64,000 nucleotides of DNA from Notolepis coatsorum (Eukaryota > Chordata > Actinopteri > Aulopiformes > Paralepididae): positions 89,836,683 through 89,900,682 of the forward strand of contig OZ020589.1 of NCBI GenBank assembly GCA_963971535.1, read 5' to 3'. The notes beneath the pieces are model-generated. The model was not told the origin of the DNA and did not search any database. It worked only from the letters and a program-made list of their open reading frames with translations. Below, piece by piece: positions 20,242-31,369 of the stretch. The first letter of the stretch is position 1, and each line of letters begins with the position of its first letter. The position numbers and the translations under genes are program-made.

Positions 20242-23019
20242 TGTTATGGTTTGTAACCGACCCCAATCGCACAACACAAGACAGGTATGATGGTTTGCCA
20301 AGAAACAGATATTTATTTAGAACAGGGAAAAAGGGCACTGTCCCTTTAAGGGAGAAAACACAAAACACTGGAATAACACAAGAGGGGAAGGTAAAGTGCC
20401 TTTAAGAGGCGGGCAGGAAAAGGGAACACTATGGGAAGGTTAGGGAACGCCTAAGGGAAGGTTAAGGGAACGCCTAGGGAACAGAGGAACTAGAGACTAG
20501 GAGAAACTAGGGAAAGAGGACTAGGGACTAGGAGAACTAGGGATAGAGGACTAGGGACTAGGTGGAACTAGAAGGGGAGAACTTGGGACAGAGGGGACTG
20601 AGGCCCGCGGAGGCGGGCTGGGGAACAGGGAGGAACTGGGGACAGAGAACCGCGGAGGCGGGCTGGGGACAGGGAGGAACTGGGGACTGGTGGGAAAACA
20701 TCTGGGCCGCTCTGCAGAACAGAGGAGAGGGTTAATATTCAAAGGGAACAAACAGAGCAGATGCAGAACAGTCCAAATAACAAAGTAACAAAGTAAATAC
20801 TATCTTCGTGTGAACAAACACACAGTGGGAGATGAAATGTCCAAAATAATATCCACGAGAGAACAAAACAGAGTGGGAGATGAAATGTCCAAACTAATAA
20901 CTAAGTGAGAACTAAAGGAGGCAATACGCTGGGTGAGTGACATCACAATCAAAACTCACCCAGGCGTATGCGTAATGGTGCAGGAACAGCAGCGGGACGA
21001 GGGCAAGGGGCATTACGCTGAGTGAGTGACATCACAATCAAAACTCACCCAGGCGTATGCGTAAAGGTACAGGGACAGCAGCGGGAACGGGGGCAAGAGG
21101 CATTACGCTGAGTGAGTGACATCACAATCAAAACTCACCCAGGCGTATGCGTAAAGGTACAGGGACAGCAGCGGGAACGGGGGCAAGAGGCATTACGCTG
21201 GGTGAGTGACATCACAATCAAAACTCACCCAGGCGTAATGGTACAGGGACAGCAGCGGGGCGAGGGCATCGCCACCGGGTGGCTGAGGCAATACGCTGGG
21301 TGAGTGACATCACAATCAAAACTCACCCAGGCGTATGCGTAAAGGTACAGGGACAGCAGCGGGAACGGGGGCAAGAGGCATTACGCTGGGTGAGTGACAT
21401 CACAATCAAAACTCACCCAGGCGTAATGGTACAGGGACAGCAGCGGGGCGAGGGCATCGCCACCGGGTGGCTGGCTGTCCGAGCCGAGGGACAGAGTGCT
21501 GGAACAGTGGCGGTGGCGAGGGTGTCGTCCACCGGGTAGCCACTGTCGGAGCCGAGGAACAGAGTGCGCGCCACACCTTGGTGTGCGCGTCGGAACAGTG
21601 GCGGTGGCGAGGGTGTCGTCCACCGGGTAGCCGCTGTCGGAGCCGAGGAACAGAGTGCGCGCCACACCTTGGTGTGCGCGTCGGAACAGTGGCGGTGGCG
21701 AGGGTGTCGTCCACCGGGTAGCCGCTGTCGGAGCCGAGGAACAGAGTGCGCGCCACACCTTGGTGTGCGCGTCGGAACAGTGGCGGTGGCGAGGGTGTCG
21801 TCCACCGGGTAGCCGCTGTCGGAGCCGAGGAACAGAGTGCGCGCCACACCTTGGTGTGCGCGTCGGAACAGTGGCGGTGGCGAGGGTGTCGTCCACCGGG
21901 TAGCCGCTGTCGGAGCCGAGGAACAGAGTGCGCGCCACACCTTGGTGTGCGCGTCGGAACCGAGAGACGCATCTGGTGCGTCTGCGTGGAGGAGTGTGCC
22001 AAGCAGGAAGGTCTGGAAGATGCGCGTCGGCGCGCTGAGGTCTGGAGAGCGTGCCAAGCTCGAAGGTCTGGAAGATGCGCGTCTGTGCGCTGGTACGGAG
22101 GAGCGTGCCAAGCTCGAAGGTCTGGAAGATGCGCGTCTGTGCGCTGGTACGGAGGAGCGTGCCAAGCTCGAAGGTCTGGAAGATGCGCGTCTGTGCGCTG
22201 GTACGGAGGAGCGTGCCAAGCTCGAAGGTCTGAAGTGGAACACTGGAATACCTCCCGTAGAGGATTAGAGAGCGCAGTACAGTGTCTCCCTCCAGGCAAA
22301 CGGCGGCAGGTGGCGAAGGCTTGAGCGCATCTGGCGCGCTGGTCTGGAGTGGAACACTGGAATACCTCCCGTAGAGAATTAGAGAGCGCAGTACAATGTC
22401 TCCCTCCAGGCAAACGGCGACAGGTGGCCAAAGCCCTTGAAGATGCGCGTTGCGCGCTGGTGACTGGAGAGCGTGCCAAGCCCTTGCAGATGCGCGTTGC
22501 GCGCTGGTGACTGGAGAGCGTGCCAAGCCCGAGGGTCCGGGAGATGCGCGTTGGTCTAGATGTGCGTCAGGACGAACAGCTGCGCTGGGGTCTGCAGTGG
22601 AACGCTGGGGTGCCTCCCGTGGAAGTTACAGGGAGCGCAGAACAGTCTCCTCCACAGGCTACGGCGACAGCAGACGAAGGCTGGAGCAAAACATCTCAAG
22701 GCTGGAGAAATCCATATACAGCATTGGTAGACCAGAGGATCTCCCGAAAGAGTCTAGATGTTAGAGGAAATGACTCAGCATGAATACAACACGACCCCAC
22801 GCCGAAACGAGGGGAAGAGCCCTGGTATTTAAAGCCCACAGGGGAACTAATTAGCCTGCCACCACAGGTGCGAGAGGTAATTGATAATAGTCCAGGTGTG
22901 GCCACTGAGAGTAAAGAACGAGAGGGTGGGGGCTAGAGAGAGTGAGTGAGAAGGGAATTTCTAACAGTAGGCTTTAAAGAAACAGAGAAAAGGTGGTGAG
23001 CAGCGGGCAAAACCTCACA
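20242..23019 (-). repeat. 5' LTR (2778 bp)
   Basis: Same structure as the other LTR, but with six instead of four ~90-bp units (starts at 20938, 21027, 21117, 21207, 21305 and 21395). The 188-base excess over the other LTR equals the two extra units (98 + 90). Each unit contains the self-complementary pair CTGGGTGAGT / ACTCACCCAG. Confidence 0.85.
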
Positions 23020-23163
23020 GGAGTGGCTTGGTCACGTGCAAGTGGGTGCATTTGTTTGTTTCGTGTGCACAATATGTGCGTGGAGATAAGAGGTTATCTC
23101 ATTGGCAGAGCGAGATGCTCAGCCAGTATTCATATAACTAGGTTATGAAATAACCTTTCGTTC

Positions 23164-23480
23164 ATTGATATGGTACACTTTTAAACTCTGCAAGTTATGT
23201 ACAAAGCAAGAAATAATCAATTACCGGTAAATGTAAGAAGAACATTTCTGGATAAAGAGGGGGGATACAACCTCAGAGGACCATTGAACTTCAAAAAACC
23301 TGTGATAAAAACCAACCTGAAAATAATGTGTATCTCCTCTTACGGAGCCACCCTGTGGAATGGGCTAGACTGAGGATGAATTCAAATATTGTGAAAACAT
23401 AAATCAATTTAAATCTAGACTAAAAAAATCTATTTTTGATAGGTACAGAAGGGAAGAAGAGCTTTAATTGCATATTAATA
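23164..23480 (+). pseudogene. LINE (CR1/L2 group) ORF2 tail, second half
   Basis: Continues the protein interrupted at 12940: DMVHFQTLQVMYKARNNQLP, then EGGYNLRGPLNFKKPVIKTN and ISSYGATLWNGL. This is the standard end of a CR1/L2-group ORF2, with frameshifts. The 3' end lies near 23470. Confidence 0.75.
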
Positions 23481-23790
23481 AAAAAATTTAATAAATACGT
23501 ATGATACTGTATTGTACGTTATATCATATTACATTATATAATCATATTATAATTGATTTGTATATTATATTGAACTATATTTGCAGTATATACTATTATA
23601 TTATGGTACTATATTATATTGTATATATCATGTACTATATATCTCATATCACATTATATATGTGCTGTATACACTATTATGTACTATATACTATTATATA
23701 CTGCAGGTATACTATACTGTAATGTGTACTGTAATGTGTACTATGTGTGTACTGTAATGTGTACTATATGTATGTACTATGTATGTATCA
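23481..23790. repeat. AT-rich low-complexity tract
   Basis: Irregular repetition of TATATTATA and TGTACTATAT-type words. No gene. Confidence 0.8.
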
Positions 23791-24075
23791 GTGGAGACTG
23801 CTGACCAAATTTTTAGGTGAAGCACAAATTATTATATTATATATTAAATTATATTTTTTAAACATCCCCAACGCTGCAACACCCCCATTTCTCCCAGGTG
23901 TCAGGCTCCTCATTCGCTTCCATTCATTTTGGGGACCATGTTTAAATATCATCCTTCTGAAGTATAAACAAACTATACTGCTGTGACGATTTCAATAAAA
24001 CAGACCTTTCTGAGTATGCAGTGGTGTTGCGCAATATGTCGGGGCCCCCCCGCAGGGCAGACCACTCCCATAAAT
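23791..24075. other. No gene recognised
   Basis: Starts CAGTGGAGACTGCTGACC, which looks like a transposon end, but I find no matching partner end nearby. Confidence 0.3.
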
Positions 24076-24190
24076 CAAACCAAGCAGACCATGGCTCGGC
24101 GGCCCAATCAAACCAAGCAGACCATGGCTCGGCGGCCCGATCAAACCAAGCAGACCATGGCTCGGCGGCCCGATCAAACCAAGCAGACCA
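24076..24190. repeat. 33-bp tandem repeat, ~3.5 copies
   Basis: Units of CAAACCAAGCAGACCATGG plus CTCGGCGGCCCGAT start at 24076, 24109, 24142 and 24175. The period is a multiple of three, so the frames through it stay open without being genes. Confidence 0.9.
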
Positions 24191-24303
24191 TGTACAGTAT
24201 ACAGTGGCTAATATACTATCAATACTACTATTGAATATACATACACTATTCATTTCATTTACACTATACATTTCATCAAACCAGCATGTCATGTCTCCCT
24301 TAA

Positions 24304-25840
24304 AGGTGCTATGCATTATAAATGTCATTTTTCAGTCTCTAGCATTGTATTATAGTAATAGGAGTTCGTATCAATGTGTTTTTGGGCCTAAATACTATAT
24401 TGGCGAATTCCTCAGCTACAGCCCATCCCCTCTTTGCCTCTAGTAAATCAGGTCATGTTGATTTGACGACCTGGTGCACGTCACAGGGCGCTGTTTATAG
24501 CGCACGGTGATGTGATTGGCTCTGTGGTTTTAGTAATGCTACCTGCAGGGTGGAAGGCTTGTCCAGAAGATCACTAATCAGCTGAAGCCTGATGCGGTTC
24601 CCTCGGTCTTCGACAGACAGACCGGCGTTAGCTCTCGGGACTCGGGAGCGATCGCTAGCTACTTAGCACCAGCCGGGGCCGGCGTTAGCAACCGGGAGCG
24701 TCGTTGAGCATTCAGCCTGCTGGCTACCTAGATCCACTTCAACCAGCGTTGCGGAGCATTCAGCCTGCTGGCTACACAGCTTGTCGGTGTGCTAATAGCC
24801 TCTGCAAGCTAACGGTAGCTGGCTCCAGGCTATTAGCACATCGACAAGCTGCTGGAGCTCCCGACGCTCGGCTGGTTGAAGTGGATCTAGGTAGCCAGCA
24901 GGCTGAATGCTCCGCGACGCTCCCGGTTGCTATCATGTGCAGGTCCTCTTCTCAGACCTGTGTGGCAAAGCACTGCACACGCATCATGCAAGCTACACAT
25001 CGCTGCATGTTGATCAATGGTGGCCCACTCGGTGCATCACAGTGGGCTACTATTGTGCTAACAACAACCGCGGTGTCCGGCTTGTCGGCCGGCATGAGTG
25101 CTCGATTTGGGGTGGTTCTCTCCTCCTTGTGTGCCCCCGTTCTCGCGGGTGTCCTGCCGGGGAGCTTGTGGACGCGACAACAGCGGCGGCCGTAGCGTTA
25201 GTTAGCTCATAGCTATTGTGTACCACTAGCGTTACGGCGGGCTCGAGCACCCTACGGCTGCCGCCGTTGTCGCGTCCATGGGCTCCCCGGCAGGGTACCC
25301 GTGGGGACGGGGGTGTACAGAGAGGAGAGAACCATTTTGTGTCGGGCGTGCATGCCGGCCAGCGAGCCGGACGTCGGGATATGTTGTTAGCACAATAGCT
25401 ACCAAGCTAAGCTATGTTAGCTTCTAACGGTGTATACACAATATGTACAACGACACAATGATTTACATTATTACAAATATGGTAACGTGGTTGTGGCTTT
25501 TACAAATAGTGGTAACATATATATAGATAGACAGTACTGCTACATCTCTATATTTATGACATACCATATTTGTATGTAACCTGAAACCTAATCTCTGACG
25601 GGGAGATGGGCGGAGCTATTTGGTGGGTGGCTGTCACTCAAAGCATTCTGCTAGTATGGTTGGAGCCAAGCCAATAATAGCCTGCTTTCATGAGGCTGAA
25701 AAATGCTGGTTTTGAGTACAAGATTAGAAATATAAAACAATGATTATTTTTGGAATAAAAATTACAGATGTGTTACATAGACTCACAGGAAGTGTGTAAA
25801 GTTGCCCAAATAGTGCTAGGAATAGCAGTGCATAACCCCT
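24304..25840. mobile_element. TTAA-flanked element with two internal palindromes
   Basis: Flanked by TTAA at 24300-24303 and 25841-25844, with weak inverted ends (AGGTGCTATGCATTAT and, read backwards from the right, AGGGGTTATGCACTGC). It contains two foldback segments. The first pairs 24684-24798 with 24828-24930 (CATTCAGCCTGCTGGCTACC and its complement). The second pairs 25045-25205 with 25240-25405 (GCTACTATTGTGCTAACAAC and its complement). No transposase. Frames of up to 163 codons across it follow the palindromes and have no domains. Confidence 0.65.
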
Positions 25841-25844
25841 TTAA

Positions 25845-26477
25845 CTGTCGGTGAAAAGAGGGAGAACTACAATGACCAGAATGCCTGGCAATGTTTACTT
25901 CCTCCTCCACAGAGGCACTAGTCACTAGATCAGTGCAACGTACGCTAGCCTAGCCACAAGCTAGCGGCAAACATTCATTCATTTAGGCAGCACCACTAAC
26001 ACAGTGCACATGTAAATATTATCTGCAGGCTGCATTAGCAGCCAGCAGCCAACGTGATACATTACATTGTGTTTATATGTGACATAGCAAGTTAACAACG
26101 TTTCATTCCCTTATTCAAGTCTCTAAACAATTCGACTAGCTAACGTTAGCCATTAGCAAAGAACGCTAGCCTAGCCACAAAATGGCCGCAAAGAAACTAC
26201 AATTTGCGTTTTTTTCTATTTCCAAAATGGTCGCCGGCTCGGATTAAACTTCTACAAAACGAAAAGGTAAAACCATATTATGCCACTTATAACCTATTGC
26301 TAACCTATTGCCAACCTAACGTTTTACATTCTACATGCTTTTGTGACATATTTGTGATGGTAATACTTGAAAACGGTTGATTTTAAAATTGCAAATGATT
26401 TCCATCAATCATAAAAATATGGATTTATGATCATAATGGCAAAAGGGGTCGGTACCGACCCAGAGGGGTGGAACAGG
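25845..26477. other. No gene recognised
   Basis: Contains many GCTAGC and GCTAACGTTAGC words like the palindromes elsewhere. It ends in GGGTCGGTACCGACCC just before the next TTAA, possibly the edge of another transposon. Confidence 0.3.
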
Positions 26478-26481
26478 TTAA

Positions 26482-26834
26482 AGGAACACGCCAACATTTT
26501 GGGAAATTAGCTTATCATCTTCTCCAGAGAGAGACAAGAAGATAGATACCAGCTTCCTCTCTGTGCGTTCAGTAGAAAGCTATCTGGCTGCACGTTAGCC
26601 TAGCTTAGCACAATGAATGGAAGCGGACAGTGCCAGTTAGCCTTTGGGAGAGATGTTAGTTGGACAATGCCTAGGCTAACTGGCACTGTCCGCTTCAGTT
26701 CATTGTGCTAAGCTAGGCTAACGTGTAGCCAGATAGCTTTCTATTGAACGCACAGAGAGGAAACTGGTATCTATCTTCTTGTCTCTCTCTGGAGAAGAAA
26801 GTAAGCTAATTTCCCAAAATGTTGGCGTGTTCCT
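26482..26834. mobile_element. TTAA-flanked foldback MITE
   Basis: Flanked by TTAA (26478-26481 and 26835-26838). Left end AGGAACACGCCAACATTTTG and right end CAAAATGTTGGCGTGTTCCT are perfect complements. The arms continue inward almost to the centre (CTTCTCCAGAGAGAGACAAG and its complement; AGCCTAGCTTAGCACAATGA and its complement). Total 353 bases, no coding capacity. Confidence 0.9.
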
Positions 26835-26838
26835 TTAA

Positions 26839-27704
26839 CTCTTTGGGCGCCACACACTTTCCCCATCTGTACCGCCTGGTGCCAGCGGTATTGACCATTT
26901 TAGCGATGTTTGCAGACCCATCGTGTGTTCTGTATTATAGCTATGGAGACAATAGTATGGCTCTGACAGGCATTGTTCAAAGTCCATTACTGACTAATCA
27001 GTTCATTTCTACACACTGTAGTTTGTGCGCTATTACACGCTAAACATCGCCCATTTCCAAAATAATCCAGTATTTTTCCATAGATCGAGAGATACCATGT
27101 ACATATGTGCCTTCACAAAATCATCAAGGGGGGGGGGTCGTTTCAACTAGAAATTCCCAGTGATCGCATCGCCCCCACGATTACCCGTGTATATGTCTAT
27201 ATTCGTGTATATGGGAAATAGGCTTCAGGCAAAAAAATCTCGAGGCGATCTCTGTGTCGCTCTGTCTCTGAGGAGGAGGAGCCCTTGCAAAAAATAATAA
27301 AAAGAAAAGGTGTATCCACACCAAGCCATTCCAGTTCAAACGGTAGGCGATATTGTCACCTGGTGAGATTCGATCGTCATTGCAATTCCAACATAGGCAG
27401 ATGAGCCTATTCTATGCCAGAATCCAGCCAGAATCTATGGACAGATTTTGTTGATTGAGGTTTCGTTGGAACAGCAGAAAATAGATCTTATAAACAGTAT
27501 ATCATTTGTTTGAGAAATATAAAGCCACAGGCCGAGATAGCCTTCGCAACGTGGCGTGATTTGCTCCAAGTCTGGCAGTGAACATTATTAGAAATAAGGC
27601 TAAGCACTAAACCAGGTCATTTCAAATGCTTGGTTCTGAGATTATCAATACAGTAAACATTTATTTCTGATAGGCGTGCTGATCAGCATTATTGCAACGT
27701 CATG

Positions 27705-27705
<1 letters not shown>
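26839..27705. other. Possible left part of another TTAA element; otherwise nothing
   Basis: Begins at the same TTAA with CTCTTTGGGCGCCACACACT, resembling the ends of the 7208 and 51223 elements (CTTTGAGTGCCA, CTCTTTCAGTGCCA). No right end or gene found. Confidence 0.35.

Positions 27706-27785
<80 letters not shown>
27706..27785. repeat. (ATT)n microsatellite
   Basis: About 26 uninterrupted ATT units. Confidence 0.95.
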
Positions 27786-27787
<2 letters not shown>

Positions 27788-27989
27788 ATGAAAAATAACT
27801 CCTCTCCTTCACTAGAATATAATATAATTATGAAATCAAATATAGGCCAGGGCTTTACAACATTATTAAAGAGATTGAATACAATTAAATGCGATATAAA
27901 CTAAATTAAATATAGCACAATAGAATATAGTACAATTATATGTGACGAATGTAATTGGAATAGGACATTACAAACATATTCAATGACAA

Positions 27990-28143
27990 AAGATAGTGAC
28001 AAAAACACAGGACGCAATGTGTCATGAAAATACAAATTAAGCAAGCTCTATACATTACGAATGAACTAAATACAATACGAAATTAACGGAATACTAATGG
28101 TGAAAAATACGTTATGTGCATAATGTATTTTCACCATTAGTAT
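27990..28143. repeat. Left part of a hairpin element split by a hAT
   Basis: 28089-28143 forms a near-perfect hairpin (ATACTAATGGTGAAAAATAC with its complement). The sequence before it (TACATTACGAATGAACTAAA...ACGGAATACTAAT) is complementary to 34787-34880, across the hAT insertion. Removing 28144-34786 plus one TSD restores one continuous palindrome. Confidence 0.7.
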
Positions 28144-28523
28144 TAGAGTTGTTCCGATACCAGTATTGGAAATGCCTCCGATACATCCTAAAATGCTGGT
28201 ATCAGCGACTACACGTAAATTCTATGCTCCGATACCATATGACGTAATTTATCAACAACACGTGCGGTATCCTCCTGCTGAGAGTGAGCATTATAAAACA
28301 AACGTGTTTTTAATCGACCGTGAATGAAAGTGTCAATGCTGTTTGTCATTTTAACAGCAGATACTTTCTTAAATGCCATCGTCCCGACAGAGCGGTGTTG
28401 ATGGGGAGCTCTGATGTGTTTGCTTGCTGGTGTTATTCGCATTAGCTGAAGAGCTACCTGAAAAGCTAGTTTTATCTTAACGTTACCTTGGCTAAAATTG
28501 GAGCTATTCATAATCCAGCAATA

Positions 28524-28577
28524 ATGGCTGCAGACCTGCAAGCAAAATACAGCACGTTGGCAAAGGAGTATTCCAAG
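28524..28577 (+). CDS. ppp1r21: ppp1r21-like coding exon 1, inside a hAT element
   Basis: The ATG at 28524 (A at -3, G at +4) opens 18 codons, MAADLQAKYSTLAKEYSK, ending exactly at a splice donor AAG/GTAAAT at 28578. An in-frame stop at 28467 precedes the ATG. PPP1R21 (a large coiled-coil protein of the endosomal FERRY complex) starts with a very similar peptide, and its first coding exon ends at the same Lys before the KLRAQ motif (from memory). The preceding ~200 bases read as ordinary 5' UTR. No second exon is visible downstream. Because the exon sits between hAT ends with a perfect target duplication, I infer a captured copy. Whether it is transcribed is unknown. The match is short (18 residues), so moderate confidence. 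Confidence 0.6.
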
Positions 28578-29221
28578 GTAAATCACTTTTTCACCAGTAT
28601 GTTACAGTACATTGGGTCTCATTCCCGAACGAATTTACGACAAAAAATGTCCTCTTAGGCAGATTTCTGCCCATTTAAGACATATTAGGGCTGGTAGCGC
28701 GAGTCCCCAAATTTTCCTGAGATCAGATTTGAGCGTGGCTGAGAGCAGATTTAAGAGTGCTGAGGAGCATTCTTATGATTGATTGACTAATTGAAAATGT
28801 TATTAACTTGACAGACTGTGTTCTCATAGTGATTCCTTCATGTTAACGCTACAGGCCTCCTTGGAATTAATTACTTAATCATAATTAAAATAAATATGAC
28901 AATATTTGTACGATAAGAAATTACGCATTTGATGTCGGAAAAATAAATAATATGGATTAATCTGATCACAGGGCAGCTGCTTAACCATATCTGAACCAGC
29001 TATTTTGGACAAATGTATAATTACTTTAATTACTCAGATATTCAAACACAATTATGCAATTATTGTGAAATTATTGAAAATAATAATTATTTAATGCCTT
29101 CTGTGGAATTTGTATTTCTTATTTGTTACACGTCTGTTTTAATGATTAATTATATACATTTGAAAGAATGCAGGTCAACATGCAATGTATCCCATTGATT
29201 GGTATACAATGGGACAGACCT

Positions 29222-29620
29222 TTGTTTGATTGATTGAAAACTTTATTAACAGATTGCAGAATGGGTACAGTACAGTACAGCTCAATTACATACAATTGTT
29301 AAGGGGATGCAGACCAGAGAAAGACTTTCGTCTTGTTTACATCAGGGTCCCCCATTTTCAATTCATCATAACATATATGACACACACGACATACAGATAG
29401 ACAGTACTGCTACATCTATATGCATTTATACCACAGTACTGTTTGTGATACAAAAAGAGTCCAGAAAAGAGAGTATATACATTTGACGTAGAAACTGTTG
29501 GAGGAGGTTGGGTAGTAGGGGTCTGTGGCGGACACTGTACAAGCAAAACTGTACATTGGAATATTGACAGAACCATACTTGGTCATTTACTGTACATTGG
29601 AGGGGGTTGATATAGCTATA
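29222..29620 (-). mobile_element. LINE 3' end with (ATTC)n-type tail, minus strand
   Basis: On the minus strand it ends AATCTGTTAATAAAGTTTTC, then CAATCAATCA: the same 3' end as the LINE at 60986-61655. Only untranslated tail and repeat-like sequence are present. Confidence 0.6.
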
Positions 29621-30784
29621 AACCTGCATTCCTTCGAATATATCATTAATCAATTAAACTTATATTGAAATACACTATATAGCCTATATACACCAACACT
29701 GAAATGACAGTGGATAAATAAATAAATAAGAACTAAAGCTAATCACATGGAAATAGCAAGTCTTGTGTGCGCCAGTATGGCCTACGTGTCTAATGAACAG
29801 TATAGGCTTAATATATTCTAGTTACTTGTTTCATTAGGATTTAGTAGATACTATATATGCTCTGCCTCTGCCCTATGTACAGTATAAGTACAGACTGTAC
29901 CTATACTGTACGTAGGGCAGAGCATATAGTATCTACTAAATCCTAAGGCAACAAGTCATTAATGGAATAATAAGCCTATACTGCGTTCATTCATTACGCC
30001 AATAAGCCTATACTGCGTTCATTCATTACGCCGTAGGCTACAGTATACTGCGCACGCGCGCGCGTGTGTGTGTGTGAGCGCGCTGCGGCAGTTGTACCAC
30101 GAGCTGTACTATATATGATGACAATACATTAATCTAATCTCATTTCGATGGGTCGCGCAAGACACTTCGGCATCCATTTCCACACAGCTGCGTCATTACT
30201 TTGCCTTATAAGGAGCTCTGGAGGCGTTGTTTTGTATGCAAATGGCCTGAACGGGAACGCGCTTTTGAGTTTAAGACAGAATCACATTCGCCAAGCAGAT
30301 ATCAGATCATGTCACAGGTGCGACCGTTTCAGCCACTTAAGACATATTACCAGCACGTTCGGGACTCAGAGTGAACTTGTCATTGGGTCTCATTCCCCAA
30401 TATTTTCCAAAGAGTTCTCTTGGAAGACTTATCTTGGAACCGACTGAGACAGAATCAATGACAAGTTCACTCTGAATCCTCAACACACTGGTAATATGTT
30501 TTAAGTGTCTCAAACGATCACAGCTGTGATATCTGCGTTGGAGAATGGCATATGTCTCAAACGCAAAAGCCCTGTTCAGGACATTTGCATACAAAACAAC
30601 GCCTCCAGAGCTCCTTATAAGGCAACTAATGACGCAGCCGCGTGAAAATGGAATGGCGGAAGCGCTTTGCGAGTCTTGCGACCCATCAAAATTAGATTAG
30701 ATTAATGTATTGGCATCATATATAGCTTGTGGTACACCTGCCGCAGCGCGCGCACACACACACACGCGCGCGCAGTACCGTATA

Positions 30785-30898
30785 TAAATGAATGAAAACT
30801 TTATTTAACAGATTGCAGAATGGGTAAAATACAGTACGGCTCAATACACACAATTGTTAAGGGGATGCAGACCAGAGAAATACGTTTGTCTTGTTTAC
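30785..30898 (-). mobile_element. LINE 3' tail, minus strand
   Basis: Same family end (AACAGATTGCAGAATGGGTA on the plus strand) as 29222, 35232 and 60045, followed by TA and GA microsatellites. Confidence 0.6.
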
Positions 30899-31014
<116 letters not shown>

Positions 31015-31369
31015 ATATATATATATAGAGCATATATATAGTATCTACTAAATCCTAATGAGACAAGTAATTCGAATAATATAAGCCTATATACTGTTCA
31101 TTCATTAGACACGTAGGCTATACTGGCGCACACAAGACTTATGGAATCTTAATGCAGTCTATTTCCACACGATTAGCTTTAGTTCTTATTTATTTATTTA
31201 TTTATCCACTGTCATTTCAGTGTTGGTGTATAGGCAATATAGTGTATTATAATATAAGTTTAATTGATTAATGATATATTCAAAGGAATGCAGGTTTATA
31301 GCTATATCAAACAAAGGTCTGTCCCATTGTATACCAATCAATGGGATATATTGCATGTTTTATATTTTA

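Larger units (their letters stand above)
16345..23019 (-). mobile_element. Non-autonomous LTR retrotransposon, TSD GGAGT
   Basis: Two long direct repeats (16345-18934 and 20242-23019) flank a 1.3-kb centre, and the 5-base duplication GGAGT sits exactly outside (16340-16344, 23020-23024). In plus-strand reading both repeats start TGTTATGGTTTGTAACCGAC and end AAAACCTCACA. Orientation is minus: a purine-rich tract (read backwards GAGGGGGGGG) lies next to the 16345-18934 copy, as a polypurine tract should next to the 3' LTR, and AATAAA and TATA-like motifs sit in the expected order on that strand. The centre has no gag, protease, polymerase or integrase. The long open frames inside the LTRs are minisatellite artefacts. 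Its LTR ends match those of the solo LTR at 33877-34774. Confidence 0.85.
16188..23163. mobile_element. Small inverted-repeat element split by an LTR element
   Basis: The left end (GAAAGGTTATTTCATAACCT, then AGTTATATGAATACTGGCTG) is mirrored at 23117-23163. Without the LTR element inserted between 16345 and 23019, the remainder is only about 310 bases, the size of a MITE. It has no coding capacity and is related to the ends of the neighbouring 12941-16187 element. Confidence 0.6.

Noticed and set aside
24704-25250. 163-codon frame in the TTAA element
   Set aside because: Lies over two palindromes, has mirrored counterparts and no recognisable domain.
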